A stretch of DNA of 10,358 nt from Candidatus Zixiibacteriota bacterium (GCA_003641345.1 QNAD01000039.1:1-10358); one strand, 5' to 3'. Shown: positions 1 to 7,218, counted from the stretch's first letter. A program made the numbers and translations. Notes: generated from the sequence alone by a model not told the origin.

Positions 1-117
1 CGCTTTAATTAGTGGCATACTAGCTACGCCGCCACTGATACGAAAAATCTGTCCCTTTTTAAGTTTCAATGAATAATGAATTAAAACTTTCGCTAAACGT
101 TCAATTCTCGAATCCAT
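1..117 (-). CDS. M29-family aminopeptidase, N-terminal fragment (cut by window edge)
   Basis: The frame is open for 39 codons from ATG at 117 down to base 1, so only the N-terminus is visible. The translation begins MDSRIERLAKVLIHYSLKL and continues with KKGQIFRISGG and a PLIKA-like segment. This is the typical start of thermophilic metallopeptidase (M29, AmpS/PepS/aminopeptidase T) proteins, which remove N-terminal residues from peptides in the cytoplasm with a two-metal centre. The metal ligands lie in the C-terminal half, outside the window, so activity cannot be judged. A purine-rich site (GGGAGAGAG) sits just before the ATG. The gene starts 15 nt after the ogt stop and is the last visible member of a minus-strand operon. 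The family call rests on a short recognisable N-terminus only. Confidence 0.72.
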   Translation of the reverse strand, partial: MDSRIERLAKVLIHYSLKLKKGQIFRISGGVASMPLIKA

Positions 118-132
118 AATCTCTCTCCCGAG

Positions 133-642
133 CTAAAGTGCTCCTTCAATTTTTAATAGTTTCTTTTTCATTTCAAGCCCTCCCCCATATCCACCTAATC
201 CATTTGAAGCTAATACTCGATGGCATGGAATAATAATCGGGATTTTATTGGTAGCATTGGCAGACCCTACCGCACGCGAGGCTTTGGGATTTCCTATCGC
301 TTTTGCAATCTCACCATATGTTTTTGTTTTGCCATAAGGGATTTTTGAAATCTCCGTAAGAGCTTTTTTTCTAAAAGGAGTTGTTTGCAAATCAAGTTTC
401 ATGCTGAATTTTTTGAGTTTACCATTAAGATATTTCTCAATCTGTTTTTCTACTTGCTTATTTATAGAACCACCACGTTCAATTTTCCAATTTGGATAAT
501 TCTTCTTAAGCAAATCTTTAAAATATTGCACCGGTTCTCCGGGCAAAGTTAAAATCGCTAATCCCTTAGATGTTGACGCTATTCTAATTGTTCCAATTTT
601 GCTTTTGAATGAATGAGTATATAATATATTTTCTTTCGTCAT
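133..642 (-). CDS. ogt: Methylated-DNA--protein-cysteine methyltransferase (O6-alkylguanine-DNA alkyltransferase)
   Basis: This 169-residue suicide repair protein transfers alkyl groups from O6-alkylguanine (and O4-alkylthymine) in DNA to its own cysteine. Seen directly: the active-site motif IPCHRV with nucleophile Cys140; the helix-turn-helix region around YGKTKTYGEIAKAIGNPKA (about 104-121) with the nucleotide-flipping Arg123 in ASRAVG; the hinge Asn132; and the C-terminal EMKKKLLKIEG helix with Glu157, which normally lines the active site. The hinge NP of many homologues reads NK here (132-133). The length is normal for a stand-alone Ogt without the Ada Zn domain. ATG at 642 is preceded by AGAGGA about 6 nt away and overlaps the HAD stop as ATGA, so translation is probably coupled. 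The M29 peptidase gene follows 15 nt later. Confidence 0.95.
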   Translation of the reverse strand: MTKENILYTHSFKSKIGTIRIASTSKGLAILTLPGEPVQYFKDLLKKNYPNWKIERGGSINKQVEKQIEKYLNGKLKKFSMKLDLQTTPFRKKALTEISKIPYGKTKTYGEIAKAIGNPKASRAVGSANATNKIPIIIPCHRVLASNGLGGYGGGLEMKKKLLKIEGAL

Positions 643-1286
643 TGTAATTCCTCTAATAATTTAGGTAGTTCAGCTATAGATTTAATATTATAATCAGGGT
701 TAGCACTGGCAGTTTTTTCTTGTCCCCCATAAGGAGACTCAACTGCAATAACTTGTAATGGTATAGCCTTGGCGGCAAAAATATCATTTACAGTATCACC
801 TATTACAATTGAATCTTCAGCCTCAACATTCATCCTTTTCATAGCCTCAAGAAAAGCATCCGGAGCAGGTTTCACATGATCAACTTCGTTCCCCCCGACA
901 AAAGCATGAAATTTATCCATCCAATCAAACATCTTAGCAATGCCAATCACATGATTTCGAATTTTGGTTGTGGCAATTGCCATTTTGTAATTCTGTTTTT
1001 GAAGAATGTCCAATGTTTCTTCAACCCCCGGCAACATATAAGTAGAACGAACAACTGTTTCTGACGCTTTTATCTGAAAATGATGACATAGCTCTTTAAC
1101 CGGTTTATCGGTAAAATTTGGATACATTTGTGTAAGCGGATAGCCAATATATGTTTTGATAATTTCCGGAGATTGTTCCGGCTCACCCATCTTTCTTAAT
1201 GAGTAATTGACTGCTTCGACTACCCCACCTGAAGAATCAATCAAGGTCCCGTCTAAATCAAAAATTAAATTTTTATATCTGCTCAA
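639..1286 (-). CDS. HAD superfamily IA hydrolase, phosphoglycolate-phosphatase-like
   Basis: This 215-residue cytoplasmic phosphatase of the PGP/PpaX/beta-phosphoglucomutase group has all four HAD motifs. Motif I is DLDGTLIDS with nucleophile Asp10 and acid/base Asp12. Motif II is AIATTK (Thr106 or Thr107). Motif III is Lys139 in VKPAPD. Motif IV is GDTVNDI with Asp164 and Asp168. A helical cap lies between motifs I and II (about 18-88), as in subclass C1. The start is TTG at 1286, overlapping the upstream stop as TTGA. The next Met is near residue 32 and would delete the nucleophile, so TTG is required. The nearest SD-like run (AAAAGGA) is about 15-20 nt away, so start efficiency probably depends on re-initiation. 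The substrate cannot be told from sequence: phosphoglycolate, pyrophosphate or a sugar phosphate are all possible. Confidence 0.88.
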   Translation of the reverse strand: MSRYKNLIFDLDGTLIDSSGGVVEAVNYSLRKMGEPEQSPEIIKTYIGYPLTQMYPNFTDKPVKELCHHFQIKASETVVRSTYMLPGVEETLDILQKQNYKMAIATTKIRNHVIGIAKMFDWMDKFHAFVGGNEVDHVKPAPDAFLEAMKRMNVEAEDSIVIGDTVNDIFAAKAIPLQVIAVESPYGGQEKTASANPDYNIKSIAELPKLLEELQ

Positions 1287-2068
1287 AATAGATTTGTTAC
1301 TTTTCCTTTTATATCCTCAAGCGGGACAGAATATACTCTATCTACTGCACCAAATTTCAATGTGATAATTAAAATAGAATAAATATCTCCTCTTGTCAAT
1401 TCCGTTTCTCCTTGTAAAGTCCAATTTTGAGATAAACCATCATAATCCGGCAATCCATTAACAATAACAACTCCATCGATTATTTCAATATCCTCATCCG
1501 GAAGACCAACAACAATTCCGGTATGTTTAAAATCTGATGAATCCAAAAACCTGACAATATCATATCTGTTTGGTAAAGCATGAAGAAATGGCTTATCCAT
1601 AAAAAAGAGATTTACTGTATAACTTGTCGGTTCAGTTTTCAAAATCGTTTTGCTTTCGAATATAGGAGATAGTTCATTGTTTTGATGAATATAAACTTCG
1701 GGGAAATTCCTTAAATAATAATTCCCAAATGCTACCGGAACTACAAATTGATATACCAACCCTATTACAAAAAAAATCAATAGAGCTCTACTGTTTCTGG
1801 TGAAATTCTTCTTCTTAACTTTAATCGTTTTATGAATATCTACAAAAGTGAAAAAATAGAATACGACAGGAATTCCAAATAATATAATTTTCACCCAAAG
1901 AGACAGATTGATAAAAAAGGAGACAAAAAACAGAAAAGAGGCGATCAAAGTTACCAAAAATACAAATACCCCAAATAAAGTTTCTTTCCAAAAAAGATGT
2001 CCTAACCCGGGCATCAGAATGTTGAGAATAATTGCATATGTTTGACTTTTAATAAATCTACTGAACAT
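1283..2068 (-). CDS. Multi-pass membrane protein with degenerate signal peptidase I (S26)-like C-terminal domain
   Basis: The chosen start is ATG at 2068, with AAAGGA 4-5 nt upstream. A TTG at 2089 in frame would add seven residues but lies upstream of this SD. The product is 261 residues. The N-terminal part has hydrophobic segments at about 12-26, 31-52, 57-76 and 95-115, including a PGLGHLFWKE turn like that of small TM2-type membrane proteins. The rest is soluble and resembles the S26 fold: NRYDIVRF (GDIVxF box), then GIVVGLPDEDIEIIDGVVIV matching the KRxxGLPGDxVEIxDGxLYxNG box, then NGLPDYDG. By hand alignment the catalytic Ser of SMxPTL is Glu132 (ELSPIF) and the catalytic Lys is Gly184, so peptidase activity is not expected. 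It may be a structural or scaffold paralogue. It is the first gene of the operon with the HAD phosphatase, ogt and the peptidase, overlapping the HAD gene by 4 nt. Confidence 0.72.
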   Translation of the reverse strand: MFSRFIKSQTYAIILNILMPGLGHLFWKETLFGVFVFLVTLIASFLFFVSFFINLSLWVKIILFGIPVVFYFFTFVDIHKTIKVKKKNFTRNSRALLIFFVIGLVYQFVVPVAFGNYYLRNFPEVYIHQNNELSPIFESKTILKTEPTSYTVNLFFMDKPFLHALPNRYDIVRFLDSSDFKHTGIVVGLPDEDIEIIDGVVIVNGLPDYDGLSQNWTLQGETELTRGDIYSILIITLKFGAVDRVYSVPLEDIKGKVTNLF

Positions 2069-2250
2069 TATATCCTTTCTTATGTACAAAATTAGTACAA
2101 TAAGTTACTGTCAAATAATTCAAACCACCTAATTCAGTATTTTAAAATAGCTTAGTTTAATTATTCTAATTATTAATACCGATAAATTGACATAATGTTA
2201 CGTTAAATAAATAAAAGAACTTCGTATTTTAGGATATTATTATACTCTTA

Positions 2251-2277
2251 ATATTGACAACTTAATACTATCAATAT
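2251..2277. promoter_or_regulatory. Inverted repeat, possible operator
   Basis: Perfect 7-bp arms ATATTGA (2251-2257) and TCAATAT (2271-2277) are separated by 13 nt. The spacing of about two helical turns between arm centres would suit a dimeric regulator. It lies about 75 nt upstream of the putative protease promoter. In DNA this AT-rich such a palindrome can arise by chance, so the call is weak. Confidence 0.25.
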
Positions 2278-2330
2278 CCGGAACAGTTTTTGCTTTTTTA
2301 GCATATAAGTAATAGATAGATAGCAAATTA

Positions 2331-2382
2331 AAGCTGGAGTTATTATGTCAGCTTGACATTTGTAATAGGATAGAGTTAGATT
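2331..2382 (+). promoter_or_regulatory. Putative sigma70-type promoter of the S41 protease with overlapping palindrome
   Basis: The -35 is an exact TTGACA at 2353-2358. The -10 candidate TAGATT at 2377-2382 lies 18 nt away and matches TATAAT at four of six bases. The predicted start of transcription would be near 2390, about 25 nt before the ATG. An inverted repeat, AAGCTG (2331-2336) and CAGCTT (2349-2354), overlaps the first two bases of the -35. A protein bound there could control access of RNA polymerase. The -35 is strong; the -10 and the operator reading are inference. Confidence 0.4.
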
Positions 2383-2413
2383 ATAAAAAACTAAAAATAA
2401 TTTGGAGGATTTA

Positions 2414-4213
2414 ATGTTTCGATATACTACACAACTTTTTGGAATTACAATTTTTGCTTTAGCCTTAATCTGGGTTGTCGGTTCCGGCGAAGCAGTTCAA
2501 AATACTGGAACATTTGAAGAACCAGTTTTATGGGTTAATGATACAGTTCATATTGATATCGAACAGAGTTCTGATAAAGAAGACTCTCCGATGCTCAAAC
2601 GGGATTCTTTTCTAAAAGATGTTAAAAAACTTACTCAAACCGCATTTAATATCCGCAATAATTACATGGAAGATGTTGATACTCATGAAATTATTAAAGC
2701 CGGAATGCGCGGAATGCTTTCTGATTTGGACAGATTCTCTGTATTAATGGAAAAAACATCTTATGATGCTTTGATGGAATCAACTCACGGCAAATACGAA
2801 GGTTTGGGGATGCAGATTGATTCACGCGATGAATATATTAGAATTATTACTCCAATTGAAGGTACTCCTGCATATCGTAAAGGTCTTCATGCCGGCGACT
2901 TGATTGTCGAAATCAATGGAAAATCTACCAAAGATATGACGTCAAGTGATGCCTCTAAACTTATGCGCGGTAAAGCAGGAACATCTATTACTCTCAGCAT
3001 CAAAAGAACCGGACTGGCAGACCCAATTGAATTTGAGATAGAACGTGCAATAATCGAATTAAAATCAGTAAATTATTCCGGAGTTGTCCCCGGAACTGAT
3101 ATTGGCTATGTAAGACTTTCCAGATTTGCTGAAGAAACTTCTCATGAGCTAAGGAAAGCAATCAATGAACTAAATAAACAAAATATTTCTTCCTTGATTT
3201 TCGATTTGCGTAGTAACGGCGGTGGTCTTTTAGATCAAGCTACTGAAACAGCCGAACTATTTCTTGAAGAAAATAAAGAAATTGTCTATACAAAAGGCAA
3301 ATATGAAGACAGTGAACGCCATTACTATTCATCTCGCCCGCCAATTTTTGGCGATAAACCGTTATTGATATTAACCGATGGCGGTACTGCCTCGGCATCA
3401 GAAATTGTCTCGGGTGCTATTCAGGATTGGGACCGAGGCTTAATATTAGGAACGCAAACTTATGGCAAAGGCTTAGTTCAACAGATATTTCCTATTTCCT
3501 CTGATGGTTCAATGGCATTAAAATTAACTACCGCCAAATATTACGTACCATCAGGGAGATGCATCCAAAAACCGGAAACTCAAAGTAAAAAAAGTAGTCC
3601 ACATGACACCATTGAGGAAGAAGCCGAGGAATCAGATTCCATATCTGTCAAGGAAGAAGAGATTTACTACACTAATGGCGGACGCATCGTTTACGGTGGC
3701 GGAGGAATTATCCCCGATATCGAAATTGAAAAAGAAACATGGAAGCCGATTGAAATTAATTTAGTGCGTGAATCAATGTTCTTTGATTTTGCAGTAAAAT
3801 ATGTTTCGGAAAATCCGGACACCAAACCTAATATTGAAATTACTCCTGCTATTATCGAACAATTCCGTCAATTTACTATCGATAAAGAATTTGAGTACAA
3901 AACTTCATTGCAATACGCCCATGAAAAACTCCTGAATACTATCAAAGATGAAAACAAAGAAGAACTGTTCGCTGAACAACTGGAAAAGATTGAAGCTCTT
4001 ATTGAAAAAGAAAAAGAAAAAGATTTTGATAACTCGAAAGAATACATCCAACGCTTAATTAAACGTGAAATAGTTTCCGCCATTGCCGGCGAAAGAGGCG
4101 TTTATGAAGAAATTATTCTAAAAACTGATAAATCAGTTCAGCAAGCTGTAAAAATTCTTTCAACCCCAAATGAATATTCCAAGCTACTGACCAATGACAA
4201 CGGCCAAGGATAA
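2414..4213 (+). CDS. ctpA: S41-family carboxy-terminal processing protease (CtpA/Prc-type, PDZ)
   Basis: The start is ATG at 2414, five bases after the strong SD GGAGG (2404-2408). The in-frame TTG at 2402 is part of that SD and is rejected. The product has 599 residues. An N-terminal hydrophobic segment (about 8-24) exports or anchors it, so it acts in the periplasm, cutting near C-termini of envelope proteins. A PDZ domain follows (about 127-212; core YEGLGMQI, GTPAYRKGLHAGDLIVEING). In the S41 core, RSNGGGLLDQA is followed by GGTASASEIV with nucleophile Ser327. The YGKG Lys352 is the general base, and the Ser-Lys distance of 25 matches characterised Ctps. Gln356 follows. A low-complexity acidic insert (about 385-416) precedes a GGGGIIPD motif typical of Bacteroidota-like Ctps, and a charged helical tail of about 150 residues ends the protein. 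It is transcribed alone and ends at a hairpin terminator. Confidence 0.95.
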   Translation: MFRYTTQLFGITIFALALIWVVGSGEAVQNTGTFEEPVLWVNDTVHIDIEQSSDKEDSPMLKRDSFLKDVKKLTQTAFNIRNNYMEDVDTHEIIKAGMRGMLSDLDRFSVLMEKTSYDALMESTHGKYEGLGMQIDSRDEYIRIITPIEGTPAYRKGLHAGDLIVEINGKSTKDMTSSDASKLMRGKAGTSITLSIKRTGLADPIEFEIERAIIELKSVNYSGVVPGTDIGYVRLSRFAEETSHELRKAINELNKQNISSLIFDLRSNGGGLLDQATETAELFLEENKEIVYTKGKYEDSERHYYSSRPPIFGDKPLLILTDGGTASASEIVSGAIQDWDRGLILGTQTYGKGLVQQIFPISSDGSMALKLTTAKYYVPSGRCIQKPETQSKKSSPHDTIEEEAEESDSISVKEEEIYYTNGGRIVYGGGGIIPDIEIEKETWKPIEINLVRESMFFDFAVKYVSENPDTKPNIEITPAIIEQFRQFTIDKEFEYKTSLQYAHEKLLNTIKDENKEELFAEQLEKIEALIEKEKEKDFDNSKEYIQRLIKREIVSAIAGERGVYEEIILKTDKSVQQAVKILSTPNEYSKLLTNDNGQG

Positions 4214-4230
4214 ATAGAAAATTCAGATAT

Positions 4231-4262
4231 AAAAAAAGGCACTCAAATTGAGTGCCTTTTTT
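4231..4262 (+). terminator. Intrinsic terminator, bidirectional
   Basis: A near-perfect hairpin (stem GGCACTCAA, arms 4238-4246 and 4248-4256, effective loop 3 nt) is flanked by seven A on the left and six T on the right. It lies 18 nt after the protease stop. Because of the A run it also reads as a terminator on the minus strand, and so can serve the convergent lipoprotein operon ending at 4333. Confidence 0.92.
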
Positions 4263-4280
4263 GTATTAATAACAGAGACA

Positions 4281-4318
4281 AATAAGTCATGTTGAGCGAA
4301 ATCGAGACATGGCTTATT
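4281..4318. repeat. Intergenic palindromic (REP-like) element
   Basis: The arms AATAAGTCATG (4281-4291) and CATGGCTTATT (4308-4318) pair over 11 bp with one G-T wobble, around a 16-nt loop containing TTGAGCGAAATCGAGA. The core CATG-TTGAGCGAARTCGA-ACATG is like a palindromic repeat that I recall being scattered between genes in Flavobacteriia and related genomes; this recall was not checked. Only one copy is in the window. It sits between two convergent genes, beside the terminator, where such repeats often lie. It could fold in the 3' UTR of the minus-strand operon. Confidence 0.6.
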
Positions 4319-4332
4319 AAAATTTCATGAGA

Positions 4333-4767
4333 TTAGATTGAGTCAGATGTTTCAATGACACCTTCTTTAAATTCTCTAAACAGCCAGACTTTATCATCTA
4401 AAATCAATTTAAATACAATTGGCCGGTCTTTTAAATGAGTGCTGTCCATGATAAAACAATCAATCTGAGCAATATCAAATGAATAAATTATATTAGCTCC
4501 GCCAAATTGTTCAAACTCAAAAGCATCGTAACGTTCCGGAATATTATAAACAAATTGAAGCAGTGAATCCGAAGTCAGTTTTTCATCGAGCATTTCTACA
4601 GACAACAACGAATCTATCGCTGCTCGATTTTTCTGTTTTACCGCCTGTTGTAATTTGAACAACTGATTTTTTATTTCAGGGATATAATCCCTCGAGGGTG
4701 TCTTTTCTTTACATCCACTCCAACTAGCAAGTAATAATATAAGTGTAACTAAAATAATTCTTTTCAT
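4333..4767 (-). CDS. Small putative lipoprotein of unknown function
   Basis: The 144-residue product has a basic start (MKR), a hydrophobic stretch and Cys19 in ASWSGC followed by KEK. This looks like a type II signal peptide, although position -3 is Trp instead of the usual Leu/Val, so lipidation is likely but not certain. The mature part is mixed helix and strand: a predicted helix with KNQLFKLQQAVKQKNRAAIDSLL, then strands ending in RPIVFKLILDDKVWLFREF. This resembles the general outline of small NTF2-like folds (inference, no family recognised). ATG at 4767 has AGAGGG close upstream and overlaps the stop of the exported winged-helix-like gene as ATGA. The two are therefore almost certainly co-expressed, and both face the envelope. 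The operon terminates at the hairpin around 4231-4262. Confidence 0.75.
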   Translation of the reverse strand: MKRIILVTLILLLASWSGCKEKTPSRDYIPEIKNQLFKLQQAVKQKNRAAIDSLLSVEMLDEKLTSDSLLQFVYNIPERYDAFEFEQFGGANIIYSFDIAQIDCFIMDSTHLKDRPIVFKLILDDKVWLFREFKEGVIETSDSI

Positions 4768-6176
4768 TGTGCCCTCTGACTTTTTTGTCCATCCATCTTA
4801 AACTGGCCGTTACCGGTTCTTTTCAATACTCCACCCTCAACTAATTTTTCAAGGGTGCGAGTTGCAACCAGATTCCAGAACCAATAGCGATGCCCAAAAG
4901 TAACTTTATAATGCCCAAATTTGTCAGCTATTTTAAATAATTTATTATAAACTTCAGTAAGGTAAATATGATGTTTTTCACCCATAGCATTTACAATAGG
5001 GACTATAGCGTTTGTATCCAAAGTAAAAATTTCAGGGTTAAATTTCTTATCATAAAAATTATTGGTAGCCCATCTAAGACGCATCCGTTTATATCGTTCA
5101 TCATCACACTTAAAAACTGGGATGCTATCACCAAATTGGAATTGATAACTACTATTATTAAAATTTATTGAATAAAAATGGGAACCGTTAAAAACATCGC
5201 CGCCTTGAACTGCATACATATAATAAGGAATGTGTGCTTTGCAAAAATTAGTATTATCATATATTATCAGAGGGATATCTCTGGTTATAAAATTTTGTCC
5301 AAGTTCATACCATAACAAAAAAGTACCAATTACTGCATACGGATTATATGTAATTACGCCACCATCAATAAATTCATTACTGTCTGCAGATATAAGTCCT
5401 TCTTCAACTAAACTGTCGCGAAGATTAAAGTACAAAGGCATATCATTTTTGATTGCACTTGATAAATAATCAGCTGTTTCCAATGCAAGCTGTCTTGAAA
5501 CTTCCGCCTCATCAACAGTAATTACCGGAAAATTTAATGAATATTCCCCTTGTTCATTATTAATATAATTACTTTGCACTAACAACGATAACAACTTGCT
5601 AACAATCTCAACATCAACTTTTGCTATCTCAGCAATTTCTTTAGTTGTTTTACCTTCCTGAACCATAAAAAGTAAAACTCTTGAGAATTCAGATCTAAAT
5701 TCAGAACCATTATCAACCATAGGAGGTAAAGTAATTTTTTCATTCAAATATGAATAAATTTTTTCCGGTATTCTCGGCTTAAGGAAAAATGGTTGTTCAA
5801 AAAATTTCTGCGAAGGCAATATTTCATCAAGAGTATCCACCACATCATAAAATGTAAACTTTAAATCAGTTTGACCAAAATTTGCAGGAATATTAAACTT
5901 TGCATACGTAATCTTTGATTCAAATGGAATCAGATAAGTGTTTGTATGAAAATTTTTATTTGAACTAAGAGTTGCGCCATGAGAGTTTATTTCTATTTTG
6001 ATAGTTATAAATTTCAAATTATCAGTATTGTTACTGATTTCAATCGGAATTGACATCTCTCCCCATTTAGTCTTGGATAATTCAATCTCACCAACCACAA
6101 TTTCCGGTTGAGCAATAACATTTGAAAACGGTACAATAGTTATTAAAATTGTTAAAATAAATTTAATCAGATTCAT
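4764..6176 (-). CDS. Exported protein of unknown function with winged-helix-like segment
   Basis: The 470-residue product is not recognised as a named family. Residues 1-22 form a signal peptide (hydrophobic core, VIA-Q cleavage site). Residues about 24-130 look like a beta-sandwich (alternating strands such as MSIPIEISNNT and LKFITIKIEI). Residues about 160-220 read like a winged helix: a first helix FSRVLLFMVQEG, the helix-turn-helix TTKEIAEIAKVDVEIVSKLLSLLVQ, then a short wing GEYSLNFPVIT. Residues about 223-430 are mixed alpha/beta with many aromatics, no metal motif seen. The end (about 432-462, LVATRTLEKLVEGGVLKRTGNGQFKM) again looks like helix plus wing. ATG at 6176 has AGGAG upstream and lies inside the 3' end of rlmN (14-nt overlap). 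Its partner is the lipoprotein gene overlapping by 4 nt. A DNA-binding fold on an exported protein is odd; the domain may mediate protein contact. Confidence 0.75.
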   Translation of the reverse strand: MNLIKFILTILITIVPFSNVIAQPEIVVGEIELSKTKWGEMSIPIEISNNTDNLKFITIKIEINSHGATLSSNKNFHTNTYLIPFESKITYAKFNIPANFGQTDLKFTFYDVVDTLDEILPSQKFFEQPFFLKPRIPEKIYSYLNEKITLPPMVDNGSEFRSEFSRVLLFMVQEGKTTKEIAEIAKVDVEIVSKLLSLLVQSNYINNEQGEYSLNFPVITVDEAEVSRQLALETADYLSSAIKNDMPLYFNLRDSLVEEGLISADSNEFIDGGVITYNPYAVIGTFLLWYELGQNFITRDIPLIIYDNTNFCKAHIPYYMYAVQGGDVFNGSHFYSINFNNSSYQFQFGDSIPVFKCDDERYKRMRLRWATNNFYDKKFNPEIFTLDTNAIVPIVNAMGEKHHIYLTEVYNKLFKIADKFGHYKVTFGHRYWFWNLVATRTLEKLVEGGVLKRTGNGQFKMDGQKSQRAQ

Positions 6177-7218
6177 TTTTTTCTCCTGTTAATACTTTGG
6201 CAGCCAATTGACCACAAGCGGCATCAATATCCTGCCCTCTACTTTTTCTTATTGTTACAGCAATATTTATTTTCACTAATTCTCGTCCAAACCAATTTAC
6301 CTTTTCATCGGAAGGCCTCTTAAAAGGCAACTTATCTACCTCATTATAAGCAAGAATATTTATTTTACACTTTAATCCATGAATTAGTTTACTCAATGCT
6401 TTAATATCTTCAACTTTATCATTAAACCCTTCAAATATAATATACTCAAAAGTTACGGGCAAATCAGTCTTTCGAGTATAATATTTAATAGCTTCCGTAA
6501 GTTTATCAAGTTTAAAAGTCTCGGCAATCGGCATTATCCGTGTTCGTTTACCCTGTGTTGCTACATGTAATGAAAGTGCTAAATTAACTTTAAGGTTTTC
6601 ATCAGCTAATTTTTTAATTTTTGGAGAGACTCCGGAAGTTGACACGGTAATTTTTTTAGGAGAAATATTCAATCCATTTCCCGAAATCATAATTTTAATA
6701 GCCTCAATCAGATTTTCATAATTATTAAACGGTTCACCCATCCCCATAAAAACAACATTGGAAAAAACATTTGATCTAAAAGATTTATTAATAGCTAAAA
6801 GCTGACCAACTATCTCCCCAACAGTTAAGTTACGAATAAACCCCATTGTTCCAGTTGCACAAAATTTACATCCAAGAGCACAACCAACCTGCGATGATAT
6901 ACAAAGTGTATTGCGGCCATTTCCATCCGGAATAAGCACTGATTCGAGTGGTTTGTTGTCTGAAAGATTAAATAGAATTTTTTTTGTCCCATCAGAAGAT
7001 TCGGCAATATTAGCTATCCTGAGTCCTTCTATTGTGTATTTTTCAGATAGCTCATTACGTATATCTTTGGAAAGGTCAGTCATTTGGTCAAATGATTTAA
7101 TCTGTTTGTTATATAACCATTTGAACAGTTGGCGTCCTTTATATGGTTTTTGACCAAATTGGGCAAATAGTTCTATAAGCTGGCATTCGGTATATCCGAG
7201 AATATTGATTTTTTTCAT
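6163..7218 (-). CDS. rlmN: Dual-specificity RNA methyltransferase RlmN (23S rRNA A2503 / tRNA A37)
   Basis: This cytoplasmic radical SAM enzyme makes 2-methyladenosine in 23S rRNA and in some tRNAs. The 351-residue product shows the 4Fe-4S motif C-x3-C-x2-C at Cys113, Cys117 and Cys120, and catalytic Cys106 (seven residues before, as in E. coli C118/C125). It also shows the SAM-binding GMGEP (159-163), STSG, and the mobile methyl-carrier Cys335 in RGQDIDAACGQL. The N-terminal accessory helices (QKPYKGRQLFKWLY) are intact, so it should be active. The chosen start is ATG at 7218 (MKKINILGYT). The in-frame TTG at 7266 adds 16 residues unlike the family. No SD is visible before 7218; the region is purely AT-rich, unlike the other genes here. 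It is the first gene of an operon with the two envelope proteins. Confidence 0.96.
   Translation of the reverse strand: MKKINILGYTECQLIELFAQFGQKPYKGRQLFKWLYNKQIKSFDQMTDLSKDIRNELSEKYTIEGLRIANIAESSDGTKKILFNLSDNKPLESVLIPDGNGRNTLCISSQVGCALGCKFCATGTMGFIRNLTVGEIVGQLLAINKSFRSNVFSNVVFMGMGEPFNNYENLIEAIKIMISGNGLNISPKKITVSTSGVSPKIKKLADENLKVNLALSLHVATQGKRTRIMPIAETFKLDKLTEAIKYYTRKTDLPVTFEYIIFEGFNDKVEDIKALSKLIHGLKCKINILAYNEVDKLPFKRPSDEKVNWFGRELVKINIAVTIRKSRGQDIDAACGQLAAKVLTGEKNESD

Larger units (their letters stand above)
2069..2413. other. Divergent intergenic control region, no gene seen
   Basis: These 345 nt lie between the divergent starts of the signal-peptidase-like operon and the S41 protease. They are very AT-rich and hold no convincing reading frame or structured RNA. 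On the plus strand there are three exact TTGACA hexamers (2187-2192, 2254-2259, 2353-2358). Only the last has an acceptable spacing to a -10-like hexamer and a sensible distance to the protease start. One TGTCAA (2109-2114) gives a TTGACA on the minus strand facing the other operon, but I see no good -10 with it. Confidence 0.6.

Noticed and set aside
2086..2115. Minus-strand TTTG-N17-TAATTTTG resembling a Bacteroidetes -33/-7 promoter before the signal-peptidase-like operon
   Set aside because: The spacing is short of the usual value, the implied leader is only about 12 nt, the DNA is AT-rich enough for chance matches, and the only clear promoter in the window is of the E. coli type.
2187..2259. 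Two further TTGACA hexamers (2187-2192 and 2254-2259) as promoters
   Set aside because: Neither has a TATAAT-like hexamer at 16-18 nt, so they are probably chance matches.
3868..4083. 71-codon minus-strand open frame inside the protease gene
   Set aside because: The Ser/Phe-rich translation mirrors the Lys/Glu-rich tail of the protease on the other strand; there is no independent evidence for a gene.
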